DNA of 64,000 nucleotides from Acidovorax sp. T1. GTDB lineage: Bacteria; Pseudomonadota; Gammaproteobacteria; Burkholderiales; Burkholderiaceae_C. The notes beneath the pieces are model-generated. The model was not told the DNA's origin and searched no databases. It saw only the letters and a list, made by a program, of their open reading frames with translations. Made by a program: the position numbers and the translations under genes. Shown one piece after another: positions 18,455-28,271 of the stretch; position 1 is the stretch's first letter; each line of letters opens with the position of its first letter. The stretch is from assembly GCF_002176815.1 (NCBI RefSeq), contig NZ_CP021648.1:3542001-3606000 (forward strand). Direction: 5' to 3'.

Positions 18455-19152
18455 GCTGAGACTCCTTCGGGTGCCCGCTCGGCGCGGGGGGTACGAACAA
18501 AATGCATGGGTTGCGGCTGGTCAGGCTTGGCCTGGCCCTGGGTGCTGCAGCCGCCAAACGCTTCGGGCTCGGCCCAGACCTCGTCCATGGGCGGCTCGGG
18601 GGTGAGCGCCACCGACTGCACACGCTGGCCCGACACTTCGAGCACCGCGGCAATCACGCTGGCATAGGGGCTGCTTCTGGCCACCAGCGCGCTGAACAGG
18701 GCGTTGAGGATGTGGGCCATTTCGCCCAGGAATTCCTTGGCCACTTCGGGCGGCTGGGTGGAGGCGAACTCCAGCACCACGGGCAGGTGGTCGGGCAGCT
18801 CGTCGGCCTGGAACTGCAGGCCAGCCTTTTCGTAGGTCTGCAGCAAATCGATGAGCGCCGGGCCCCGGTCGCGCGAGTCGCCGTGCACATGCTCGAACAG
18901 GTGCAGCGAGGTCTGGCGGCCGCGATCGAAGTTGTCCACGTAGCGGGCTTCGGCTTCGAGCGGGTCGAGTGCCGCCAGGTGCTCGCACACCGCCTTCAAT
19001 TCATCCATGCGTTCGGCCGTCAGGGCTTGCTCCGCCTGCAGCGCATCGATGAGCTGCGGCATCACGCTGCGCAGCTGCGCATCGGGATAACTCAGCAGGT
19101 AGCCCAGGGCGCGCAGGGTCAGGCGCACGGAGGTCGGGTTCTTCTTGAACAT
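18451..19152 (-). CDS. narJ: Nitrate reductase assembly chaperone NarJ
   Basis: 233 residues. The TorD/NarJ helical fold is seen as TLRALGYLLSYPD at the start, YVDNFDRGRQTSLHLFEHVHGDSRDRG in the middle and PDHLPVVLEFAS. NarJ binds NarG, allows insertion of the molybdenum cofactor and Fe-S cluster and is not part of the final enzyme. The last 50 residues (after the conserved region) are a variable tail ending in a proline/glutamine-rich segment. It starts 21 bases after narH and overlaps narI. Confidence 0.95.
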   Translation of the reverse strand: MFKKNPTSVRLTLRALGYLLSYPDAQLRSVMPQLIDALQAEQALTAERMDELKAVCEHLAALDPLEAEARYVDNFDRGRQTSLHLFEHVHGDSRDRGPALIDLLQTYEKAGLQFQADELPDHLPVVLEFASTQPPEVAKEFLGEMAHILNALFSALVARSSPYASVIAAVLEVSGQRVQSVALTPEPPMDEVWAEPEAFGGCSTQGQAKPDQPQPMHFVRTPRAERAPEGVSA

Positions 19153-19173
19153 GGTGATTCCTTTGCCTGTGCT

Positions 19174-20697
19174 TCAGACCGTGGCTTTGATCGGGATCGT
19201 GCGGGGCTTCTTGCCGCCGAACATGCTGACCTCGGTGGCGCCATCGGAGCAACCGTTGCCGAACGAAAAGCCGCAGCCGCCACGGATGTCAAACGCGTTC
19301 TCGGCGTACTCGCGGTGGGCCGTCGGGATGACGAAGCGGTCCTCGTAGTTGGCAATCGCCATCACGTGGTACATCTCCTCCACCTCGGCCATCGACAGGC
19401 CGGCCTGCTTGAGCACCGACAGGTTCTGGCGCTGCTCCACATGCTTGTCGCGCTGGTAGGTGCGCATGGCCAGCATGCGTTCCAGCGCCCGCACCACGGG
19501 GCCGGTGTCGCCAGCGGTCAGCAGGTTGGCCAGGTACTGCACGGGGATGCGCAGTTGCGAAACATCGGGGATGTCGCCATTCACACCCACATGGCCTGCG
19601 TTGGCAGCGGCCGTGATGGGCGACAGCGGTGGCACATACCAGACCATGGGCAGCGTGCGGTATTCGGGGTGCAGCGGCAGAGCCACCTTCCATTGCACAG
19701 CCATCTTGTAGACGGGGCTGTTGCGGGCAGCGTCCATCCAGCTGTCCGGGATGCCGTCGATGCGGGCCTGCTTGATCACGTCCGGGTCGTTCGGGTCCAG
19801 GAAGATGTCGAGCTGAGCCTGGTACAGGTCGCGGTCGCGCTCCACGCTGGCGGCTTCCTGGATGCGGTCTGCGTCATACAGCAGCACGCCCAGGTAGCGG
19901 ATACGGCCCACGCAGGTTTCGGAGCACACGGTCGGCTGGCCCGCTTCGATGCGCGGGTAGCAGAAGATGCACTTCTCGGCCTTGCCCGATTGCCAGTTGT
20001 AGTAAATCTTCTTGTAGGGGCAGCCGCTCACGCACATGCGCCAGCCACGGCACTTGTCCTGGTCGATCAGCACGATGCCGTCTTCCTCGCGCTTGTAGAT
20101 CGAGCCGCTGGGACACGATGCCACGCACGCCGGGTTCAGGCAGTGCTCGCACAGGCGCGGCAGGTACATCATGAAGGTGTTTTCGAACTGGCCGTAGATG
20201 TCTTTTTGCACATCGTCGAAGTTCTTGTCCTTGCTGCGCTTGATGAACTCGCCGCCCAGGATTTCTTCCCAGTTCGGGCCCCATTCGATCTTCTCCATGC
20301 GCTTACCGGTGATCAGGCTGCGCGGGCGGGCCGTGGGTGCGGCTTTGCTTTCAGGGGCCGACTGCAGGTGGTCGTAGTCGAACGTGAAGGGCTCGTAGTA
20401 GTCGTCGATCTGCGGCAGGTTGGGGTTGGCGAAGATGCGCATAAGCAGCTTCCACTTGCCGCCCTGGCGGGGAGCGATGGAGCCGTCGGGGTTGCGCACC
20501 CAGCCACCATTCCACTTGTCCTGGTTTTCCCATTCCTTGGGGTAGCCAATGCCGGGCTTGGTCTCGACGTTGTTGAACCAGGCGTATTCCACCCCGGGGC
20601 GGCTGGTCCAGACGTTCTTGCAGGTGACGGAACAGGTGTGGCAACCGATGCACTTGTCCAGATTCAGCACCATGCCGATTTGTGCGCGAATTTTCAT
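19174..20697 (-). CDS. narH: Respiratory nitrate reductase beta subunit (Fe-S)
   Basis: 507 residues; the ATG at MKIRAQIGMVLNLDKC is chosen because it matches the family start, although the frame is open further up. The first cluster motif C16-x2-C19-x2-C22-x3-C26 is at the E. coli positions. LCEHCLNPACVASCPSG and KCRGWRMCVSGCPYKK follow, the tryptophan in CRGW replacing a cysteine for the 3Fe-4S cluster. The four clusters carry electrons from NarI to NarG. It lies 17 bases after narG. Confidence 0.97.
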   Translation of the reverse strand: MKIRAQIGMVLNLDKCIGCHTCSVTCKNVWTSRPGVEYAWFNNVETKPGIGYPKEWENQDKWNGGWVRNPDGSIAPRQGGKWKLLMRIFANPNLPQIDDYYEPFTFDYDHLQSAPESKAAPTARPRSLITGKRMEKIEWGPNWEEILGGEFIKRSKDKNFDDVQKDIYGQFENTFMMYLPRLCEHCLNPACVASCPSGSIYKREEDGIVLIDQDKCRGWRMCVSGCPYKKIYYNWQSGKAEKCIFCYPRIEAGQPTVCSETCVGRIRYLGVLLYDADRIQEAASVERDRDLYQAQLDIFLDPNDPDVIKQARIDGIPDSWMDAARNSPVYKMAVQWKVALPLHPEYRTLPMVWYVPPLSPITAAANAGHVGVNGDIPDVSQLRIPVQYLANLLTAGDTGPVVRALERMLAMRTYQRDKHVEQRQNLSVLKQAGLSMAEVEEMYHVMAIANYEDRFVIPTAHREYAENAFDIRGGCGFSFGNGCSDGATEVSMFGGKKPRTIPIKATV

Positions 20698-20714
20698 CGT
20701 GTTTCTCCTTGGCT

Positions 20715-23700
20715 TCAGGCGTGGGCTGCGGTGCTGGACACGGGCTCGTCGTCGAGCCAGTCCACGCGGTCCATCTTGCGCACCAGCACGAACTCGTCGC
20801 GGTTGGTGCCAATGGTTCCGTAGTAGTTGAAGCCGTAGCTGTACTGTGCGTAGCCACCAATCATGTGGGTGGGCTTGAGCACGATGCGGGTGACCGAGTT
20901 GTGGATACCGCCACGGGTGCCGGTGATCTCGGAGCCGGGGGTGTTGATGATCTTCTCTTGCGAGTGGTACATCATCACCATGCCGGGTTTCACGCGCTGG
21001 CTCACCACCGCGCGGGCCGCAATGGCGCCATTGGCGTTGAAGAGTTCGACCCAGTCGTTGTCCACGATGCCGGCGACCTTGGCGTCGTCTTCGCTCAGCC
21101 ACACCACCGAGCCGCCCCGGTTCAGCGTGAGCATCATCAGGTTGTCGCTGTACGTGCTGTGGATGCCCCACTTCTGGTGCGGCGTGATGAAGTTCAGCGC
21201 AATCTCGCGGTTACCGTTGGGCTTCTTGCCTTCCACTTCTTCCAGCGTCTTGAGGTGCACGGGTGGGCGGTAGCTCACAAAGCCTTCGCCAAAGTCACGC
21301 ATCCACGGGTGGTCCTGGTAAAACTGCTGGCGGCCCGTGAGGGTGCGCCATGGGATGTACTCGTGCACATTGGTGTAGCCCGCGTTGTAGCTGACCTTCT
21401 CGCTTTCCAGACCTGACCAGGTGGGTGAGCTGATGATCTTGCGCGGTTGCGCCTGGATGTCACGGAAGCGGATCTTCTCGTCCTCGCGGTGCAGCGCCAG
21501 GTGCACGTGGTCGCGTCCGGTCTGCTTGCCCAGGGCTTCCCAGGCCTTGCAGGCTACGTGGCCATTGGTTTCGGGTGCCAGCATCATCACCACTTCGGTG
21601 GCGTCAATGTCGGTCACGATGCGGGGCATGCCCTGCGTCACGCCCTCTTCCTTCACGCGGCCGTTCAGGTCACCCAGCTGGCCCACCTCAGTTTGCGTGT
21701 TCCAGCCAATGCCCTTGCCGCCGTTGCCCACCTTCTCCATCAACGGGCCCAGCGCGGTAAAGCGTTTGTAGAGGTTGGGGTAATCGCGCTCGACCACCGT
21801 GACCTGCGGTGCTGTCTTGCCGGGGATGAGTTCGCACTCGCCTCGCTTCCAGTCGTGCACACCATAGGGCTGGGCCATTTCGCCCGCCGTGTCGTGCATG
21901 ATGGGTGTGAGCACCACGTCCTTTTCCACGCCCAGGTGGCCCACGCTGACCTCGCTCACGGCCTTGGCAAAACCCTTGTAGATCTCCCAGTCGCTCTTGG
22001 CCTGCCAGGCAGGGTCCACCGCCGTGGACAGCGGGTGGATGAAGGGGTGCATATCGCTGGTGTTGAGGTCGTTCTTCTCGTACCAGGTGGCTGTCGGCAG
22101 CACGATGTCGGAGTACAGGCAGGTCGTGCTCATGCGGAAGTCGAGCGTGACCAGCAGGTCCAGCTTGCCTTCTGGCGCATTGGCGTGCCATTGCACTTCT
22201 TCGGGCTTGGCTTCGTCCTTGCCCAAATCCTTGCCCTGCACGCCGTGGGTGGTGCCCAGCAGGTGCTTGAGGAAGTATTCATGCCCCTTGCCCGACGAGC
22301 CCAGGATGTTGGAGCGCCACACGAACATGTTGCGCGGCCAGTTGGACGGATGGTCCGGGTCTTCGCAGCTCATCTGCAGGCTGCCGTCTTTCAGTGACTG
22401 AACCACGTAGTCCTTGGCGTCCATGCCCTTGGCTGCGGCGTCTTTGGCCACCTGCAGCGGGCTGGTCTTGAGCTGGGGGGCCGATGGCAACCAGCCCATG
22501 CGCTCGGCGCGCACGTTGTAGTCGATCTGCGCACCGTGGTAGGCCTTCTTGTCGGCCAGGGGCGAGAGGATTTCCTCCACGCCCAGCTTCTCGTAGCGCC
22601 ACTGGTCGGTGTGAGCGTAGAAGAAGCTGGTGCTGTTCATCTGACGGGGCGGGCGGATCCAGTCCAGCGCAAAGGCCAGCGCCGTCCAGCCCGTCTGTGG
22701 GCGCAGCTTTTCCTGGCCCACATAGTGCGCCCAGCCGCCACCGCTCTGGCCAATGCAGCCGCACAGCATCAGCATGTTGATGATGCCGCGGTAGTTCATG
22801 TCACTGTGGTACCAGTGGTTCATGGCCGCGCCGATGATGACCATGGACTTGCCATGCGTCTTGTTCGCGTTGTCGGCGAACTGGCGCGCCACGGTGATGA
22901 TCTGCTCGCGCGGCACGCCGGTGATCTTTTCCTGCCAAGCGGGGGTGTACGGGCGGTCGCTGTCGTAAGTAACACCCTGCTCTTCGCCAGGCAGACCCCG
23001 GTCAATGCCGTAGTTGCCGGCCAGCAGGTCGAACACGGTGGCCACCATGACCCGGCCCTGGGCTTCGTGCCCGGCCAGCTCCAGATGGGACACCGGCACG
23101 CGGCGCACCATCACGTCGCCACCTTGCTCGTTGGCCGTGAAGTTGGGCGTTGCCACGCCGCCAAAGTACGGGAAGGCGACATCGGCAATGTCATGGGCCT
23201 GCGCGCCGTCTTCGATCACCGACAGCTTGAGCCGGGCGGTGTTGCCGGTGCGTGCTTCCTTGTTCTCCAGGTTCCACAGGCCCTGGTCGGGGCGGCCGTC
23301 CGCCCCCCAGCGAAAGCCGATGGAGCCATTGGGCAGCGTGACCTGGCCCAGCTCGTCGTAGCCCACGGTCTTCCAGTCGGGGTTGTTCGACTGGTCGAGC
23401 TGGCCGGGGAAGTCGCTGGCGCGCACATAGCGGTCGGGCACCATCACCGTGCGGCCATCGGGCAGCGTCTTTTCCTTCAGCACCACCAAGAGCGGCAGGT
23501 CGGTGTAGCGGCGGGCGTAATCGTCAAAGTACGCACTGCGGCCCTTGCCACCGTCCTTGAAGTAGAACTCCTTCAGGATCACATGGCCCATGGCCATGGC
23601 CACGGCAGCGTCGGTGCCCTGCTTGGGGTGTATCCACAAATCGCCCAGCTTGGCGACTTCGGAATAGTCGGGCGTGATGGACACGACCTTGGTGCCCTTG

Positions 23701-24518
23701 TAGCGCACTTCGGTCAAGAAGTGAGCGTCAGGCGTGCGTGTCTGGGGCACGTTGGAGCCCCAGGCAATGATGTACGAGCTGTTGTACCAGTCGGCCGACT
23801 CGGGCACGTCGGTCTGCTCGCCCCAGGTCTGCGGGCTGCTGGGAGGCAGGTCGCAGTACCAGTCGTAAAAGCTCATGCACACGCCGCCGATCAGGCTGAG
23901 GTAGCGGCTGCCTGCAGCGTACGAAATCATCGACATGGCCGGAATGGGCGAGAAGCCGATGATGCGGTCGGGCCCGTGTTTCTTGATGGTGTACACGTTG
24001 GCGGCGGCGATCATCTGGTTGACTTCGTCCCAGGTGCTGCGCACGAAGCCGCCCAGGCCGCGCTGCTTTTGCCATTCGCGCTTGGAGGCATCGTTTTCGA
24101 CGATGCTGGCCCAGGCGTCCACCGGGCTCTTGGCCAGTGCGATGGCGGCGCGCCAGTGCTTGAGCAGGCGGCCACGCACCATGGGGTACTTCACGCGGTT
24201 GGCGCTGTACAGGTACCAGCTGTAGCTGGCACCGCGTGCGCAGCCACGGGGCTCGTGGTTGGGCAGGTCGGGCCGGGTGCGGGGGTAGTCGGTCTGCTGG
24301 GTTTCCCAGGTGACGATGCCGCCCTTGACGTAGATCTTCCACGAGCACGAACCCGTGCAGTTCACACCGTGGGTGCTGCGCACGATCTTGTCGTGCGCCC
24401 AGCGGTCGCGGTAGGCGTCTTCCCAGGTGCGGTCTTCACCGTTGGTCTGGCCGTGGCCTTGGGCAAAGGTTTCGCGCGGTTGCGAGAAGTACGAGAGGCG
24501 ATCGAGGAAATGGCTCAT
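20715..24518 (-). CDS. narG: Respiratory nitrate reductase alpha subunit (Mo-bisMGD)
   Basis: 1267 residues, close to the E. coli length. The FS0 cluster ligands H50, C54, C58 and C93 are present (THGVNCTGSC; RGCARG). The Mo ligand aspartate is D223 in WYCDLPPSS. The protein reduces nitrate to nitrite on the cytoplasmic side of the membrane and generates proton motive force through NarI. The N terminus lacks a true twin-arginine motif, as expected for the membrane-anchored cytoplasmic enzyme. The upstream gap to narK2 is 171 bases and holds a family-specific repeat. Confidence 0.97.
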   Translation of the reverse strand: MSHFLDRLSYFSQPRETFAQGHGQTNGEDRTWEDAYRDRWAHDKIVRSTHGVNCTGSCSWKIYVKGGIVTWETQQTDYPRTRPDLPNHEPRGCARGASYSWYLYSANRVKYPMVRGRLLKHWRAAIALAKSPVDAWASIVENDASKREWQKQRGLGGFVRSTWDEVNQMIAAANVYTIKKHGPDRIIGFSPIPAMSMISYAAGSRYLSLIGGVCMSFYDWYCDLPPSSPQTWGEQTDVPESADWYNSSYIIAWGSNVPQTRTPDAHFLTEVRYKGTKVVSITPDYSEVAKLGDLWIHPKQGTDAAVAMAMGHVILKEFYFKDGGKGRSAYFDDYARRYTDLPLLVVLKEKTLPDGRTVMVPDRYVRASDFPGQLDQSNNPDWKTVGYDELGQVTLPNGSIGFRWGADGRPDQGLWNLENKEARTGNTARLKLSVIEDGAQAHDIADVAFPYFGGVATPNFTANEQGGDVMVRRVPVSHLELAGHEAQGRVMVATVFDLLAGNYGIDRGLPGEEQGVTYDSDRPYTPAWQEKITGVPREQIITVARQFADNANKTHGKSMVIIGAAMNHWYHSDMNYRGIINMLMLCGCIGQSGGGWAHYVGQEKLRPQTGWTALAFALDWIRPPRQMNSTSFFYAHTDQWRYEKLGVEEILSPLADKKAYHGAQIDYNVRAERMGWLPSAPQLKTSPLQVAKDAAAKGMDAKDYVVQSLKDGSLQMSCEDPDHPSNWPRNMFVWRSNILGSSGKGHEYFLKHLLGTTHGVQGKDLGKDEAKPEEVQWHANAPEGKLDLLVTLDFRMSTTCLYSDIVLPTATWYEKNDLNTSDMHPFIHPLSTAVDPAWQAKSDWEIYKGFAKAVSEVSVGHLGVEKDVVLTPIMHDTAGEMAQPYGVHDWKRGECELIPGKTAPQVTVVERDYPNLYKRFTALGPLMEKVGNGGKGIGWNTQTEVGQLGDLNGRVKEEGVTQGMPRIVTDIDATEVVMMLAPETNGHVACKAWEALGKQTGRDHVHLALHREDEKIRFRDIQAQPRKIISSPTWSGLESEKVSYNAGYTNVHEYIPWRTLTGRQQFYQDHPWMRDFGEGFVSYRPPVHLKTLEEVEGKKPNGNREIALNFITPHQKWGIHSTYSDNLMMLTLNRGGSVVWLSEDDAKVAGIVDNDWVELFNANGAIAARAVVSQRVKPGMVMMYHSQEKIINTPGSEITGTRGGIHNSVTRIVLKPTHMIGGYAQYSYGFNYYGTIGTNRDEFVLVRKMDRVDWLDDEPVSSTAAHA

Positions 24519-24589
24519 CGGGGGCTCCTTAATTTTTCAGTTGTCCATGGTTCTTATACGCAGCGCACCGCGTGTGAAACCGGCACGCT

Positions 24590-24680
24590 CCAAGCCAGCA
24601 GTCGCCGCGGAACTGGCTTTGCCAGGCCGCTGGCGGCGTCCCCCTGGAGGGGGAAGACACGAAGTGGCTCAGGGGGTGTT
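24590..24680. repeat. Intergenic repeat-like element between narK2 and narG
   Basis: A GC-rich block with CCAGTTCCGCGGCGAC-type sequence on the minus strand, GGCCGCTGGCGGCGTCCCC on the plus strand and a hairpin of CCCCCT and AGGGGG arms (24640-24653). I recall near-identical blocks scattered in Comamonadaceae genomes; only one copy is present here, so repeat status rests on recollection. It lies in the only sizeable gap of the nar operon. Confidence 0.4.
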
Positions 24681-24689
24681 CCATTTTTT

Positions 24690-26102
24690 TCAGCAAGGCA
24701 TCTCGGCGTGCTTGCGGGCGTAGTACCACCAGGTGATCACGATGCAGATGACGTAGAAGGCGACGAAGGTCCACAGTGCGGCGTCGGGGCCACCGGTCAG
24801 CGCAATGGAGCTGCCATAGCTCTTGGGGATGAAGAACCCACCGTAGGCGGCCATGGCGGCCGTGAAACCCAGGGTGGCAGCGCCCAGCGTGTTGCCCTCC
24901 TTGTTGGCCTGCGCCACCGCGGCGGTGTTGTTGCGGTCCACACCGCGCATGGCTTCGGTCAGAAAAATCACGGGAATCATGCGGAAGGTGGAGCCATTGC
25001 CGATGCCGGTGGTCAGGAACAGCACCAGGAAGCACAGGAAGAACCCGGTGAACTGCCCCTCGTTGCCACCCGAGGGTAGGAAGAACGTGACGCCCACCAC
25101 GGCCAGCGCCATGACAATGAAGTTCCACAGCGTGACGCGCGCGCCCCCGAGCTTGTCCGCCAGCCAGCCGCCAAAGGGGCGCACCACGGCACCGACCAGC
25201 GGCCCCAGCCAGGCGTAGGCCAGGGGGTTGATGCCGGGAAACTGGCTCTTGATCAGCAAGGGGAAACCGGCGGCATAGCCGATGAACGAACCGAACGTGC
25301 CCAGGTACAGCACGCACATCAGCCAGTTGTGCTTGCGCCGAAAAATGACGGCCTGGGTGGAAAACGACGCCTTGGCGTCGGCAATGTCGTTCATGCCGAA
25401 CCATGCGGCCAGCGAGGCCAGCGCGATCCATGGCACCCAGATGAAGGCCGCGTTCTGCGTCCACACCTCGACCGACTGGCCGCTCTTCACGATCGTCTGC
25501 GGGTCACCGCCAAAGATGCCGAAGATGCCTGCCGTCACCACCAGCGGGCTCAGAAACTGCACCACCGACACGCCCAGGTTGCCCAGGCCCGCATTCACCC
25601 CCAGGGCCGAACCCTTGCGCTCCTTCGGGAAAAAGAAACTGATGTTGGCCATGCTGGAGCTGAAATTGCCGCCCCCCAGGCCACACAGCAGCGCCAGCAC
25701 CAGCATCGTCGGATAGCTGGTGGTGTTGTCCTGCACCGCGTAGCCGATGCCGATGGCGGGGATGAGCAAGGTTGCAGTGGAGATGGCCGTCCAGCGGCGA
25801 CCGCCCACCAACGGCACCATGAACGAGTAAAAAATGCGCAACGTGGCACCGCTGAGCGCAGGCGCCGCAGCCAGCCAGAACAGCTGGTTGGTCGAATACT
25901 TGAACCCCAGCCCTGGCAGGCTGACGGCCACGACGCTCCAGACCTGCCAGATGGCAAAGGCCAGGAACAATGCAGGCACCGAGATCCACAGGTTGAGCTT
26001 GGCGACGGCTTCGCCTTCACGCTCCCAGAACGACTTGTCCTCGGGTGACCAGATGGTGAGCAGACGCCCCTGGCGGCCGCTGCTGTGTGGGTTGGCAGAC
26101 AT
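24690..26102 (-). CDS. narK2: Nitrate/nitrite transporter, NarK2-type (MFS)
   Basis: 470 residues with about twelve membrane helices. The N-terminal WSPEDKSFWEREGEAVAKLNLW matches the E. coli NarK/NarU type, and the two nitrate-signature regions are visible as GLGGGNFSSSMANISFFFP and TTGIGNGSTFRMIP. This branch works as a nitrate/nitrite antiporter in characterised members. It follows the NarK1-type gene by 17 bases, the paired order known from Pseudomonas aeruginosa and fused in Paracoccus. Confidence 0.93.
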   Translation of the reverse strand: MSANPHSSGRQGRLLTIWSPEDKSFWEREGEAVAKLNLWISVPALFLAFAIWQVWSVVAVSLPGLGFKYSTNQLFWLAAAPALSGATLRIFYSFMVPLVGGRRWTAISTATLLIPAIGIGYAVQDNTTSYPTMLVLALLCGLGGGNFSSSMANISFFFPKERKGSALGVNAGLGNLGVSVVQFLSPLVVTAGIFGIFGGDPQTIVKSGQSVEVWTQNAAFIWVPWIALASLAAWFGMNDIADAKASFSTQAVIFRRKHNWLMCVLYLGTFGSFIGYAAGFPLLIKSQFPGINPLAYAWLGPLVGAVVRPFGGWLADKLGGARVTLWNFIVMALAVVGVTFFLPSGGNEGQFTGFFLCFLVLFLTTGIGNGSTFRMIPVIFLTEAMRGVDRNNTAAVAQANKEGNTLGAATLGFTAAMAAYGGFFIPKSYGSSIALTGGPDAALWTFVAFYVICIVITWWYYARKHAEMPC

Positions 26103-26119
26103 GGTGTTCCCTTAAAAAT

Positions 26120-27412
26120 TTAGTGGGCGGCCTGGTGCGCCGAAGCACCGGTCGGATCCATCACATCGGTGCGACGGACTTCGGTGAAATACATCCAGAT
26201 CAGCGAGACCCAGACCACGCCATACATCAGCATGAAGGCGCTGGAACGGATGCCAGTGAGGTCCATCAAGGCGCCAAACAGGATGGGCAGCACAAAGCCC
26301 CCCAAACCACCGGCCAGGCCGACAATGCCGCTGATGGCGCCAATGTTTTCCGGATAGTCGTCACTGATGTACTTGAAGACGCTGGCCTTGCCGAAGGCAA
26401 ACGCCACGCCCAGCGCCCCCATCAGCGCGGTGAAGGCATAGACGTTCAAACCGATGTGGAACGTGGTGGGGCCGTTGACCGTGAGGATGGTGAAATCGGT
26501 CTGCGGATAGCTCAGCAGGAACAGGCAGATCCAGCTCACCCACATCACCCACCAGGTGACACTGTGGGCGCCATACTTGTCACTGAGCACACCACCAATG
26601 GCGCGCAGCACACCGCCCGGCAGCGAGAAGCAGGCTGCCAGCAGCGCCGCCACGCGGATGTCCAGGCCATACTCGCCCACGTAGTACTGCACCATCCACA
26701 GCGACAGCGCCACATAGCCACCGAACACAATGCTGTAGTACTGGCAATACTTGATGACCTTGGGGTCCTTGAGCGCCTTGAGCTGGTCGGTGAACTTGAC
26801 GTTGCTGGGCACCCGATGGGCCGGGTCGCTGTAGCTGAACAGCCAGAACAGCACCAGGGTGCCGAGCATGATGGCGGCATACACCTGCGGCACCATGGCC
26901 CAACCAAAGGCCACCAGCAGCACCGGCGCGACAAACTTGTTCACGGCCGCGCCCGAATTGCCCGCCCCATAAACACCCATCGCCATGCCCTGCCGGTTCT
27001 TGGGGAACCAGCGCGCCACATAGGGCGTGCCCACCGAGAACGAGCCACCCGCCAGCCCGACAAACAGGCCGATCGTGAGGAAATGCCAGTACTCGGTGGC
27101 ATAGCTCATGAGCCAGATCGCCGGCACCGTAATGGCCATGAGCACCGCCATCACGATCCGCCCACCAAACCGGTCGGTCCAGATGCCCAGCGGCACGCGC
27201 ACCAGCGAACCGGTGAGCACCGGCATGGCCGTGAGCAGGCCGAATTGCGTGGAGCTCAGGTTCAGCATTTTCTTGATGGGAATGCCGATCACCCCGAACA
27301 TCATCCACACCATGAAGCAGACGGTGAAGGCCAGCGTGCTCACCAAAAGCACCGACCAGGCCTGTCGGCTGCGTTGCGGACTGTCGCCCACCGAAAGCGA
27401 TGCGTTTGCCAT
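26120..27412 (-). CDS. narK1: Nitrate transporter, NarK1-type (MFS)
   Basis: 430 residues. The start is the ATG at 27410-27412, preceded by AGAGGGAACAACCC, a good ribosome site; the frame continues upstream without similarity. About twelve membrane helices, FTVCFMVWMMFGVIGIPIKK in helix one and GLAGGSFSVGTPYVARWFP as nitrate signature, with the second signature region GLAGGLGGFVLP. NarK1-type proteins are considered proton-linked nitrate importers, supplying the cytoplasmic active site until nitrite exchange by NarK2 takes over. The 157-base gap to narL holds a small hairpin (27453-27472). Confidence 0.93.
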   Translation of the reverse strand: MANASLSVGDSPQRSRQAWSVLLVSTLAFTVCFMVWMMFGVIGIPIKKMLNLSSTQFGLLTAMPVLTGSLVRVPLGIWTDRFGGRIVMAVLMAITVPAIWLMSYATEYWHFLTIGLFVGLAGGSFSVGTPYVARWFPKNRQGMAMGVYGAGNSGAAVNKFVAPVLLVAFGWAMVPQVYAAIMLGTLVLFWLFSYSDPAHRVPSNVKFTDQLKALKDPKVIKYCQYYSIVFGGYVALSLWMVQYYVGEYGLDIRVAALLAACFSLPGGVLRAIGGVLSDKYGAHSVTWWVMWVSWICLFLLSYPQTDFTILTVNGPTTFHIGLNVYAFTALMGALGVAFAFGKASVFKYISDDYPENIGAISGIVGLAGGLGGFVLPILFGALMDLTGIRSSAFMLMYGVVWVSLIWMYFTEVRRTDVMDPTGASAHQAAH

Positions 27413-27569
27413 GGGTTGTTCCCTCTTTCCTGTATGGCATGCATCGTCCCGCATGGGCAGGGGTTTGCCCATCCCTCTTCAGGAGGGGTCAGCGTGGCAA
27501 AAAGAACGAGGGGGTTACGCCGCCATCGTTCGAAAGAACTATGGGGAAGCAGGAAGCGGGGGATGCGCG

Positions 27570-28271
27570 CTAGCGCTGGCGATCAGAGGCGTACACGGCG
27601 GCCTGCACGCGCGAACTCAACCCCAGCTTGCGCAGGATGTGCTGCACATGGATCTTCACGGTGGTCTCGGCAATGTCCAGCGCCCGCGCGATTTCCTTGT
27701 TGCTGGCGCCGCGTGCAATCTCGCGCAGCACGTCTTCCTCGCGCGGCGACAGGGGTGTGCTCGGCTCTGCCGGCGCAGGCGCCTTGCCGGGCAGGGCCGA
27801 GGCCAGTGCGTCGTCCGCCTCCGGCGCGCCCTGCGACTGGAAGGCTGCCACCAGTTTGCCCATCAGCTCGGGGCTGACCACGGGCTCGCCGGCAGCAGCG
27901 CGGCGAATGGCCTGCGCCAGCAGATCCCCGTCAATGGTCTTGAGCAGATAGCCTTGCGCGCCGTTGCGCAGCGCCGTGGCCAAGTCCTGTGCGTCTTCGC
28001 TCACTGTGAGCATGAGCACGCGGGAAGCCGGCGAGGCCTCGCGCAGCCCCCGGATCGCATCCACCCCCGTCACCCCGGGCAAATGGTTGTCGAGCAGGAT
28101 CACGTCGGGCCGCAGCGCGGGGGCTAGGCGCAGCGCCTGCGCGGCGTCGCCCGCCTCGCCCACCACCTGCAGGCCCGGGTCCTGCCCCAGCAAGGCCACC
28201 AGGCCCCGGCGAAACAGGTTGTGATCGTCCACCACGAGCAAGCTGACAGGCGCAAAAGTAGGCATGGGCAT
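27570..28271 (-). CDS. narL: Nitrate/nitrite response regulator NarL
   Basis: 233 residues from the ATG that overlaps the narX stop codon by one base (TGATG). Receiver domain: acidic pair in LLVVDDHNLF, phosphoacceptor D in DVILLDNHLPG, lysine in GYLLKTIDGD. A long linker follows and a LuxR-type HTH, LSPREEDVLREIARGASNKE with ALDIAETTVKIHVQHILRKL. It should bind NarL heptamers at nar promoters after phosphorylation by NarX. It is translationally coupled to narX. Confidence 0.94.
   Translation of the reverse strand: MPMPTFAPVSLLVVDDHNLFRRGLVALLGQDPGLQVVGEAGDAAQALRLAPALRPDVILLDNHLPGVTGVDAIRGLREASPASRVLMLTVSEDAQDLATALRNGAQGYLLKTIDGDLLAQAIRRAAAGEPVVSPELMGKLVAAFQSQGAPEADDALASALPGKAPAPAEPSTPLSPREEDVLREIARGASNKEIARALDIAETTVKIHVQHILRKLGLSSRVQAAVYASDRQR

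Noticed and set aside
18502-20823. 773-residue open frame opposite narJ and narH
   Set aside because: Antisense shadow; spans two real genes and their gap.
22536-25079. 847-residue open frame opposite narG and narK2
   Set aside because: Antisense shadow that crosses the narG-narK2 intergenic repeat; no domain.
26087-27877. 596-residue open frame opposite narK1
   Set aside because: Histidine-rich antisense shadow of membrane-protein codons.
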